This document shows, piece by piece, positions 1 through 7,478 of a stretch of 64,000 nt of DNA. The notes beneath the pieces were generated by a model. The model saw only the letters and a list, made by a program, of their open reading frames with translations. It did no database searches and was not told where the DNA came from. The DNA lies in NCBI GenBank assembly GCA_963826165.1, contig CAWGWC010000017.1, positions 434,001-498,000 on the forward strand, in the 5' to 3' direction. Both the position numbers and the translations under genes were made by a program. Position 1 is the first letter of the stretch; every line of letters starts with the position of its first letter. The DNA comes from JACVRW01 sp963826165 (GTDB taxonomy: Bacteria; Actinomycetota; Thermoleophilia; Solirubrobacterales; Thermoleophilaceae).

Positions 1-20
1 ATCTACGGAGGGAGAGGGCC

Positions 21-737
21 TTGAGTATCTTCGGCGCAGAGGTGATCGGGACAGCGATCCTGATCCTGTTTGGTAACGGAGTCGTAGCGGGCGTCCTGCT
101 GAGCCAGTCGAAGGCGGAGAACGCCGGCTGGATCGTGATCACCTTCGGCTGGGGCATGGCCGTGATGGTGGGAGCGTTCGCGGTGGGGCAGTTCAGCGGG
201 GCGCATCTCAACCCCGCGGTCACGCTCGGGTTCGCGGTCATAGGCGATACCGAGTGGGGCGACGTGCCCAAGTACTTTGCCGGCGAGTTCGTCGGGGCCT
301 TCATCGGCGCGACGCTCGTGTGGCTGGCCTACCTACCGCACTGGGGTGCGACCGAAGATCCCGGGCTCAAGCTGGCGACCATGTGCACCGCGCCGGCCAT
401 CCGCAATCCGGTGGCCAATGTCATCTGCGAGATCATCGGCACGTTCATCCTGGTCTTCGGCATCCTGGCGTTCTTCGCGAATCCCGATACGGCCGCTACC
501 GGGCTCGGCCCGCTGCTGGTCGGCCTGCTGGTCTTCGTGATCGGGTTGTCGCTCGGAGGACCGACCGGGTACGCGATCAACCCGGCGCGCGACCTCGGAC
601 CGCGAATCATGCACGCGATTCTGCCGATCGCGGGCAAGGGTCCGTCGGACTGGGGCTACTCCTGGATCCCGGTGGTGGCCCCGCTCATCGGCGGCACCCT
701 CGGAGCGCTCGCTTTCGACTGGTGGTTCCCAGGCTGA
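21..737 (+). CDS. glpF: Glycerol uptake facilitator (MIP/aquaglyceroporin family)
   Basis: This is a six-helix inner-membrane channel for passive glycerol entry. Both half-helix signatures are visible: NPAV at residues 64-67 and NPAR at 187-190, the latter followed by Asp191, the mark of glycerol channels rather than strict water channels. At 238 residues it is slightly short for GlpF, with trimmed loops. The TTG start follows a purine-rich GGAGGGAGAGGG ribosome site. The next gene is glycerol kinase 48 bases downstream, the classic glpFK pair, so imported glycerol is trapped by phosphorylation. The promoter lies outside the window. Family is certain; glycerol specificity rests on the Asp and on context. 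Confidence 0.95.
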   Translation: MSIFGAEVIGTAILILFGNGVVAGVLLSQSKAENAGWIVITFGWGMAVMVGAFAVGQFSGAHLNPAVTLGFAVIGDTEWGDVPKYFAGEFVGAFIGATLVWLAYLPHWGATEDPGLKLATMCTAPAIRNPVANVICEIIGTFILVFGILAFFANPDTAATGLGPLLVGLLVFVIGLSLGGPTGYAINPARDLGPRIMHAILPIAGKGPSDWGYSWIPVVAPLIGGTLGALAFDWWFPG

Positions 738-785
738 GCGCCTCGGGTAGCTGACGTAGCGACGACCAAGAGCGAGGGGTAATAG

Positions 786-2312
786 ATGGCGAAGTACGCC
801 GCAGCAATCGACCAGGGCACGACGAGCACACGCTGCATGGTGTTCGACCACGGCGGCCAGGTGGTGAGCGTCAACCAGAAGGAGCACGAGCAGATCTATC
901 CGAAGCCCGGATGGGTCGAGCACGACGCCACGGAGATCTGGTCCCGCACCCAGGAGGTGGTCGACGCGGCGCTCGAGGAGGCCGGCGCGAGCGCCGACGA
1001 CATCGCCGGGGTGGGTATCACCAACCAGCGCGAGACCACCCTCGTCTGGGACAAGACGACGGGTGAGCCGATCCACAACGCGCTCGTCTGGCAGGACACC
1101 CGTACGGACAAGCTCGTGGACGAGTACTCGAAGGAGGGCGGCCAGGCGCGCTTCCAGGAGAAGGTGGGCCTACCACTGGCCACCTACTTCTCCGGGCCGA
1201 AGATCCGCTGGATTCTCGACAACGTCGACGGCGCGGCCGACCGGGCCGACTCGGGCGACCTGTTGTTCGGCAACATGGACACCTGGGTGATCTGGAACCT
1301 CACCGGCGGCACCGACGGCGGTCAGCACATCACGGACGTGACGAACGCCAGCCGCACGATGCTGATGGACGTGCGCTCGTTGAAGTGGGACCAAGAGGTG
1401 ATGGACGTGATGGGCATCCCGGAGGCGATGCTTCCGGAGATCCGGTCCTCCTCCGACGTCTACGGCGAGGTCAAGGCCTCCGGCGGGCTCCAGGGCGTCC
1501 AGATCGCGGGTGACCTCGGCGACCAGCAGGCGGCCACCTTCGGGCAGACCTGCTTCTCGCCCGGCGAGGCCAAGAACACCTACGGCACCGGCAACTTCCT
1601 CCTGCTCAACACCGGCACGGAGGCGGTGGCGTCGAAGAACGGTCTGCTCACTACCGTGGGCTACAAGATCGGCGACGAGGACGCGGTCTACTGTCTCGAG
1701 GGCTCCATCGCCATCACCGGCGCGCTCGTGCAGTGGCTGCGCGACAACCTCAAGATGATCCAGGCCGCGCCCGAGGTCGAGGAGTTGGCCCAGACCGTCG
1801 ACGACAACGGCGGCCTCTACATCGTCCCGGCCTTCTCGGGCCTGTTCGCGCCGTACTGGAAGTCCAACGCCCGCGGTGTGTTCGCCGGCCTGACCCGCTA
1901 CGTCAACGCGGGCCATATCGCCCGCGCCACGCTCGAGGCCACGGCCTACCAGAGCCGCGAGATCGTCGAGGCCATGGACAAGGACTCCGGCGTGGCGCTC
2001 GAGTCGCTCAAGGTAGACGGCGGCATGGTGGGCAACGACCTGCTCATGCAGTTCCAGGCCGACCTGCTCGGCGTGCCGGTGATCCGGCCCAAGGTGCCGG
2101 AGACCACGTCGCTGGGCGCCGCCTACGCGGCGGGCCTCGCCACCGGCTTCTGGAACGAGGTCGAGGACCTGCGCGAGAACTGGGTCGAGGACAAGCGCTG
2201 GGAGCCCAAGATGGACGACGCCGAGCGCGACGAGTACTACAAGTACTGGAAGCGCGCGGTCACGCGGACCTTCGACTGGTTCGAGGCCGACGAGGAGCCG
2301 GACGAAGGCTGA
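786..2312 (+). CDS. glpK: Glycerol kinase
   Basis: It phosphorylates glycerol with ATP to sn-glycerol 3-phosphate in the cytosol. The N-terminal phosphate-binding motif DQGTTSTR (residues 9-16), the FGGY-family SGLFAPYW segment near residue 347 and the DGGMVGND adenosine motif near residue 410 are all present. The 508-residue length is normal. The ATG is preceded by GAGGGG. It follows glpF and provides the substrate for the GlpABC dehydrogenase downstream. The product is full length with no anomalies. Confidence 0.98.
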   Translation: MAKYAAAIDQGTTSTRCMVFDHGGQVVSVNQKEHEQIYPKPGWVEHDATEIWSRTQEVVDAALEEAGASADDIAGVGITNQRETTLVWDKTTGEPIHNALVWQDTRTDKLVDEYSKEGGQARFQEKVGLPLATYFSGPKIRWILDNVDGAADRADSGDLLFGNMDTWVIWNLTGGTDGGQHITDVTNASRTMLMDVRSLKWDQEVMDVMGIPEAMLPEIRSSSDVYGEVKASGGLQGVQIAGDLGDQQAATFGQTCFSPGEAKNTYGTGNFLLLNTGTEAVASKNGLLTTVGYKIGDEDAVYCLEGSIAITGALVQWLRDNLKMIQAAPEVEELAQTVDDNGGLYIVPAFSGLFAPYWKSNARGVFAGLTRYVNAGHIARATLEATAYQSREIVEAMDKDSGVALESLKVDGGMVGNDLLMQFQADLLGVPVIRPKVPETTSLGAAYAAGLATGFWNEVEDLRENWVEDKRWEPKMDDAERDEYYKYWKRAVTRTFDWFEADEEPDEG

Positions 2313-2329
2313 CCTACGCGAGGAGCGCA

Positions 2330-2348
2330 GCCCGAGCGTTGGTCGGGC
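2330..2348 (+). terminator. Small inverted repeat after glpK
   Basis: A 6-bp GCCCGA/TCGGGC stem with a 7-base loop lies between the convergent ends of glpK and the reversed aldo/keto reductase gene. No U-tract follows, so it is at best a weak terminator. Confidence 0.35.
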
Positions 2349-2367
2349 GAGCACCGCAGCGTCATCG

Positions 2368-3294
2368 TTAACTCCAGGGGAGCTCGGCGCGCGTATTCCA
2401 GTACGCCGCCGGCTCCTCTGCCAGCCCGCTGAGGCGCTGCTCGAGCTCGTCGTCCCAGTTCAGCTCGCGGGCGGCCAGGTTGCTCTCCAGCTGGGCGACG
2501 GTGGCCGCGCCGCTGAGCACCACGTCCGCCCAGGGCCGGGCCAGCGCGGCGGCGAGCGCGACGGCGTCCTCGCTCGTTCCGCGTTCGCGGGCCGCTTCGG
2601 CCAGCGCCGGCTCGGCGCTGCGCGGCGCCAGCCGGCCGTTGGCCAGCGCCTCCTTGACCAGCACCTGAAGGCCGGACTCGTGAGCCCGGCCGAGGGCCCT
2701 CTCGGCGGCGCGCTCGTGGAGGTTCCAGGTGGCCTGCACGCTGTCGAAGCCACCCACGGCCAGAGCCCGCTCGATCGTGCCGGCCTGGTCCTCGCCGGTG
2801 ACCGTGAGGCCGACGCGCACGCCGCTGTCGCGCAGCGCGTCGAGCTCGCGGCGCAGCGCGGGGTCGTCGAGCACGCCGCTGTCGAGGGTGGCCGAGTGGA
2901 TCTGGTAGAGGTCGAGCCAGTCGCCGAGCAACTCTTGGGACTCGCGCCACTGGGTCCGAAAGTGGTCGACCGACAGGTCCTTGACCTCGTGCTCGTCGGC
3001 GTCGACCCGCCATCCGGCCGTGTAGCGGTAGCCCCACTTCGAGCTCACGGTGATCTCGCCCGGCCGCACGTCGCCGCGCCCGAGCCATGAGGCCAGGAAG
3101 GCCTCGGCTCGACCGTACGAGCGCGCGGCGTCGAACCAGCGCACGCCTCGCTCGTAGGCGGCGTCGAGCACCTGGTGGGCCGCGCGTTCCATCCCCTCGA
3201 CGCTCGCGTCGGCCACGTCGTCGCCGTGGCCGACGTTGATGTAGGCGGGTCGCCCGAGCGCGGCCAGGCCGAGCCCGATCTGCGCGAAGGGCAT
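2368..3294 (-). CDS. Aldo/keto reductase
   Basis: This is a predicted NADP(H)-dependent TIM-barrel oxidoreductase of 308 residues. The catalytic tetrad can be placed as Asp (WFDAARSYG), Tyr in the same segment, Lys (SSKWGYRY) and His (YQIHSATL). It is the only gene facing backwards inside the glycerol cluster and splits glpFK from glpABC. A role in reducing glyceraldehyde, DHA or methylglyoxal would fit the context but is inference. A TAGTGT box ends 6 bases upstream of the ATG at 3294, which favours this start over the GTG at 3300. Confidence 0.85.
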   Translation of the reverse strand: MPFAQIGLGLAALGRPAYINVGHGDDVADASVEGMERAAHQVLDAAYERGVRWFDAARSYGRAEAFLASWLGRGDVRPGEITVSSKWGYRYTAGWRVDADEHEVKDLSVDHFRTQWRESQELLGDWLDLYQIHSATLDSGVLDDPALRRELDALRDSGVRVGLTVTGEDQAGTIERALAVGGFDSVQATWNLHERAAERALGRAHESGLQVLVKEALANGRLAPRSAEPALAEAARERGTSEDAVALAAALARPWADVVLSGAATVAQLESNLAARELNWDDELEQRLSGLAEEPAAYWNTRAELPWS

Positions 3295-3360
3295 GCCCAC
3301 ACACTAAGCGTGGCGCATCCACGGCCGGGCCGATGGTCGCGGCGCAATAGCATGCGCGGA

Positions 3361-4935
3361 GTGCCAAGCCTTCAAGCCGAGCTGCTGGTGATCGGTGGCG
3401 GCGCCACCGGCGCCGCGGTGGCCTGGGACGCGGCGCTGAGGGGATTTGACGTCGTGCTCGTCGATCGCGCGGATCTCGCCCAGGGAACGAGCGGGCGCTT
3501 CCACGGCCTGCTGCACTCCGGCGGGCGCTACGTGGTCAAGGACAAGCTGGCTGCGGAGGAGTGCGTGGTGGAGAACGCGATCCTGCGCGAGGTGATCCCC
3601 GACTGCATCGAGGACACCGGAGGGCTGTTCGTCACCACCCCCGACGACGACCCCGCCTACGGCGACGAGTTCCTCGAGGGCTGTCGTGCCACCGAGCTGC
3701 CCGTGGAGGAGATTGGCGTGGACGAGGCGCTGCGCCGCGAGCCGCGCCTCAACCCGGGAATCCGGCGGGCGTTCTCGGTGCCCGACGCTTCGATCGACTC
3801 GTGGAAGACCGTCTGGTCGTTCGCTCGTGGCGCCTCGGCGCACGGAGCGCGCATCCTGCCCTATCACCGGGTCGTCGATCTGCACCGCGACAACGGGGCG
3901 GTGAGCGGCGCCCGGCTGCGCAACGAGCGCAGCGGCGAGGAGCTCGACGTGGAGGCGGGCTTCACCATCAACGCATCGGGGGCCTGGGCCGCGCAGATCG
4001 CGCACATGGCGGGCATCGAGGGCGTGGGCGTGATTCCCGGCAAGGGGATCATGATCGCCATGAACCACCGCCTGGTGAACACGGTGATCAACCGCTGCAC
4101 GATGCCGGCGGACGGCGACATCCTCGTTCCGATCAGGACGGTCAGCGTGATCGGCACCACCGACATCCGCTCGGCCGAGCCGGACGAGCTGCCGGTGACC
4201 CAGGAGGAGGTCGACCAGATGCTCGACGACGGCGAGCGGCTCGTCCCGGGCTTCCGCGAGGCGCGCGCGCTGCGCGTATGGGCCGGCGTGCGCCCCCTGT
4301 TCCAGGACGAGAAGGCGGGCGAGGTGGCCGACACGCGCGACGTCAGCCGCACCCACGCGGTGGTCGACCATCGCGAGCGCGACGGGGTGGACGGTCTGCT
4401 GACGATGTCGGGCGGCAAGCTCACCACAGCGCGGCTGATGGCCCAGGACATCGTGGACGCCATGTGCACCCAGATCGGTGTCGAGCGTGCCTGCCGCACG
4501 CGGGAGGAGCGTCCGCCCGGCAACGAGGAGGGGGAGTCGTACCACCTCGGCTCGAGGCTCCACCGCCGCGAGGAGACGCTCCAGGACGAGCAGCTCATCT
4601 GCGAGTGCGAGCTGATCGGGCGCAGCCGCCTGGAGAGCGCCATGCGCCGGCGCGGGACGGCCGACCTCGACGACATCCGGCGCACCATGCGGCTCGGCAT
4701 GGGCCCGTGCCAGGGAGGGTTCTGCATCTACCGCGCCACCGGGATCCTGCACGGGATCGGCCGTCTGGACGGGGTCGAGGCCGCGGACTCGCTGCGCAAC
4801 TTCCTGCAGGAGCGCTGGAAGGGCGTGTGGCCGATCCTCTACGGCGACCAGCTGCGCCAGGCGCGGCTCGACGACTGGATCTACCAGGGCCTGCTCGACG
4901 TGGAGCACCTCCCCGAGGGCGAGGTCTCGGAGTGA
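3361..4935 (+). CDS. glpA: Anaerobic-type glycerol-3-phosphate dehydrogenase, FAD subunit A
   Basis: It oxidises sn-glycerol 3-phosphate to DHAP as part of a membrane-associated GlpABC complex. The N-terminal dinucleotide fold VIGGGATGAAVA binds FAD, and the DAO-type core with LLHSGGRYVV follows. The C-terminus has a BFD-like [2Fe-2S] domain with CEC and CQGGFC cysteines, present in GlpA and absent from aerobic GlpD. The GTG start is chosen because TAGCAT ends 7 bases upstream; ATG at 3352 overlaps that box. The stop overlaps the glpB GTG (GTGA), so the two are translationally coupled. It is about 524 residues, the normal size. Confidence 0.93.
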   Translation: MPSLQAELLVIGGGATGAAVAWDAALRGFDVVLVDRADLAQGTSGRFHGLLHSGGRYVVKDKLAAEECVVENAILREVIPDCIEDTGGLFVTTPDDDPAYGDEFLEGCRATELPVEEIGVDEALRREPRLNPGIRRAFSVPDASIDSWKTVWSFARGASAHGARILPYHRVVDLHRDNGAVSGARLRNERSGEELDVEAGFTINASGAWAAQIAHMAGIEGVGVIPGKGIMIAMNHRLVNTVINRCTMPADGDILVPIRTVSVIGTTDIRSAEPDELPVTQEEVDQMLDDGERLVPGFREARALRVWAGVRPLFQDEKAGEVADTRDVSRTHAVVDHRERDGVDGLLTMSGGKLTTARLMAQDIVDAMCTQIGVERACRTREERPPGNEEGESYHLGSRLHRREETLQDEQLICECELIGRSRLESAMRRRGTADLDDIRRTMRLGMGPCQGGFCIYRATGILHGIGRLDGVEAADSLRNFLQERWKGVWPILYGDQLRQARLDDWIYQGLLDVEHLPEGEVSE

Positions 4936-6228
4936 GCCATCACGACGTGATCGTGGTGGGCACCGGCCTGGCCGGGCTGAGCGCAGCGGTGCGGCTGGCC
5001 GAGGGTGGAGCGAGGGTGCTCGTGCTGGCCAAGGGCGTGGGGGCCACTCATCTGGGCGCGGGAACGATCGACGTGCTCGGCTACGACCCCGGAGCGGGTG
5101 GACAGTCCCGGCAAGGCGGTGGACGCGCTGGCGAAGTCACGGCCCGAGCACCCCTACGCGCTCGTGGAATCCGCCGGCGTGGCCACGGCGATCGAGTGGT
5201 TCAAGGAGCGCATCGCCGCCGGGCCGCTCGCGCCCTACGCCTACACGGGCAGCCTGGACGAGAACCTCATACTGCCGACCGCGCTGGGGGGCACCCGCCC
5301 CTCGGCCGTCGTCCCGGAGACGATGGCCGGCGGAGACCTGCGCCGCGAGTCGCCGATCTGCATCGTCGGCTTCCGGGCCCTGAAGGACTTCCACCCGGCG
5401 CTCGCCGCGGACATGCTGACCCGCGCCGGAGTACCGGCGCGCAGCGTGGAGCTCGACCTCGTGCCCGAGGGGCGCGCCGACGTCAACGCGCTGGGGTACG
5501 GCCGTGCCTTCGACGATCCGGCGTTCAGGGCGGAGGTCACCTCGCACGTGATCGGCCAGGTGGGAGTGGAGGAGCGGGTGGCGTTCCCGGCGGTGCTCGG
5601 CGTGGCCGACCCGCACGGCGTCTGGACCGAGCTGGAGCACCGGCTCGGTCGCACCGTGTTCGAGATCCCCACGCTGCCGCCCTCGGTGCCCGGGATGAGG
5701 GTGCACGCGAGCCTGCGCGAGTCGTTGCGCCGCGCCGGGGGTCGCGTGATCCTGAACTCCGTGGTCGTCGGCGCCGAGAGCGACGACGGCCGCGTGAGCT
5801 CCCTGCGCGTGCGCGTCGGGCTGCGCGAGGAGCGCCGCGGTGCCGACTGGGTGGTGCTCGCCACCGGCGGGATCGCCTCCGGAGGCGTGGAGCTCGACTC
5901 GCACTGGCGGGTGACCGAAACTGCGCTCGGCCTGCCCGTGGCCGGCGTGCCCGAGGGCGAGAACGGGCGCTTCAGCCCGGGTTACTTCGACGACCATCCC
6001 ATGAGCCGCGTGGGGGTGGCGGTGGACTCAGGGCTGCGGCCGGTGGACGGCGGAGGCGAGCGCCTCTACGAGAACGTGCTGGTGGCCGGCGCGACGCTGG
6101 CGGGCGCAGAGCCGTGGCGCGAGAAGTCCGGTGACGGTCTGAGCCTGGCCACCGGCCACCGGGCCGCCGAGCTCGTGCTCGAGGCCACGACCGCGGCCGC
6201 TTCCGCGGCCGGCGCGGTGGGGAGCTGA
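4932..6228 (+). pseudogene. glpB: Anaerobic G3P dehydrogenase subunit B, frameshifted (or sequence error)
   Basis: GlpB is the flavin-binding subunit that links GlpA to the membrane subunit GlpC. The N-terminal 53 or so residues (GTG start, IVVGTGLAGLSAAVRLAEGG, ending GTIDVLGYDP) read in the frame starting at 4932. From about 5092 the family sequence (ERVDSPGKAVDAL, then PEHPYALVES) continues in the +1 frame to the stop at 6226-6228. Removing one C from the CCCC at 5087-5090 restores one reading frame of about 431 codons, close to the usual 419. Both neighbours are intact and the downstream part shows normal codon composition, so a sequencing indel is at least as likely as a real lesion. Confidence 0.88.
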
Positions 6229-6230
6229 GC

Positions 6231-7478
6231 GTGGCCACGGCGAACCAGGCTCCCGGCGTGCTCGGCGACCTCATGCGGGACTCGCTCGACCACTGCGTCA
6301 AGTGCACCATCTGCGAGACCTACTGCCCGGTCTCGAACGTCACTCCGCTGTTCCCGGGGCCGAAGTACGCCGGTCCGCAGGCCGAGCGCTTTCGTATCGA
6401 CGACGAGCCCTCGGCCGACGCGTCGGTGGACTACTGCTCGGGCTGTGGCATCTGCACGCAGGTCTGCCCACAGGGCGTGCACATCGCGGAGATCAACAGC
6501 CAGGCCCGGGCCGAGCTCAAGGAGCGCCAGGGGGTCAAGCTGCGCGACCGCGTGCTGGCTCGCCCGACGCTCGCCGGCCGGCTCGGCACGCCCGTGGCAC
6601 CCCTGGCCAATTGGACGCTGGCCAACCCGCTGGTCCGGCTCGCGATCGAGAAGACGATCGGCATTCACCGGCGGGCGCCGGTGCCGAAGTACGCCGGGCG
6701 GACGTTTCAGCGCTGGGCGCGAAAGCACGATGCACCACCGGCTCCGGCGCGCCGAGTGGCCTTCTTCCACGGCTGCGGCACCAACTACTACGAGCCCGGG
6801 CTGGGCGAGATGACGGTGGCCCTGCTCGAGCACAACGGGATCGCGGTGGAGGTGCCCAAGCAGGACTGCTGCGGGCTGCCGCTGCAGTCCAACGGGCTGT
6901 TCGACGATGCCCGGGGATACGTCAAGCGCCTTGCGCGCCGGCTCGCTCCCTACGCGCGCGACGGTGTGGACATCGTCGCGACCTCCACCAGCTGCAGCCT
7001 GATGCTCAAGCGCGAGGCGCTGGAGATCCTCGGCATGGCCGGCGACCCGGACCTGGAGGTCGTGTCCGGGCGGGTGTTCGACATCTGTGAGTACCTGCTG
7101 GCGATGCACGAGCGCGGCGAGCTCAACACAGACTTCCAGGCCGTTCCGGAGACCGTGACCTACCACGCTCCGTGCCAGCAGCAGGGTCACGGGATCGGCA
7201 AGCCGGCCCTCGACCTGATGGCGCTCGTGCCGGAGCTGCGCGCGATCGAGACGGGTGCCACCTGCTGCGGCGTGGCGGGCACCTACGGGCTCAAGCGTGA
7301 GAAGTACGACATCGCCATGAAGGTCGGCGCCGGCCTGTTCGCCGAGATCGCCGAGGCCTCTCCCGACCGCGCCGTATGCGACTCGGAGACCTGCCGCTGG
7401 CAGATCGAGGAGGCCACCGGGGTGCGGACGGTGCATCCGGTCGAGATGCTCCACCGGGCGTCCGGCCTCAGCACTTGA
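6231..7478 (+). CDS. glpC: Anaerobic glycerol-3-phosphate dehydrogenase, Fe-S subunit C
   Basis: It is the membrane-anchoring iron-sulfur subunit that passes electrons from GlpAB to quinone. Two ferredoxin-type clusters are visible near residues 22-35 (CVKCTICETYCP) and 69-80 (CSGCGICTQVCP). Two CCG-domain motifs follow: DCCGLPLQSNG near residue 220 and TCCGVAGTYG near residue 345. The 415-residue length is right. The GTG start lies 2 bases after the glpB stop. Its stop shares a base with the dhaM ATG (TGATG), tying DHA phosphorylation to G3P oxidation. Confidence 0.95.
   Translation: MATANQAPGVLGDLMRDSLDHCVKCTICETYCPVSNVTPLFPGPKYAGPQAERFRIDDEPSADASVDYCSGCGICTQVCPQGVHIAEINSQARAELKERQGVKLRDRVLARPTLAGRLGTPVAPLANWTLANPLVRLAIEKTIGIHRRAPVPKYAGRTFQRWARKHDAPPAPARRVAFFHGCGTNYYEPGLGEMTVALLEHNGIAVEVPKQDCCGLPLQSNGLFDDARGYVKRLARRLAPYARDGVDIVATSTSCSLMLKREALEILGMAGDPDLEVVSGRVFDICEYLLAMHERGELNTDFQAVPETVTYHAPCQQQGHGIGKPALDLMALVPELRAIETGATCCGVAGTYGLKREKYDIAMKVGAGLFAEIAEASPDRAVCDSETCRWQIEEATGVRTVHPVEMLHRASGLST

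Noticed and set aside
6066..7454. Long minus-strand ORF (462 codons) opposite glpC
   Set aside because: It is a GC-rich antisense shadow, full of His/Arg/Gly/Leu, with no family motif; glpC on the plus strand is certain.
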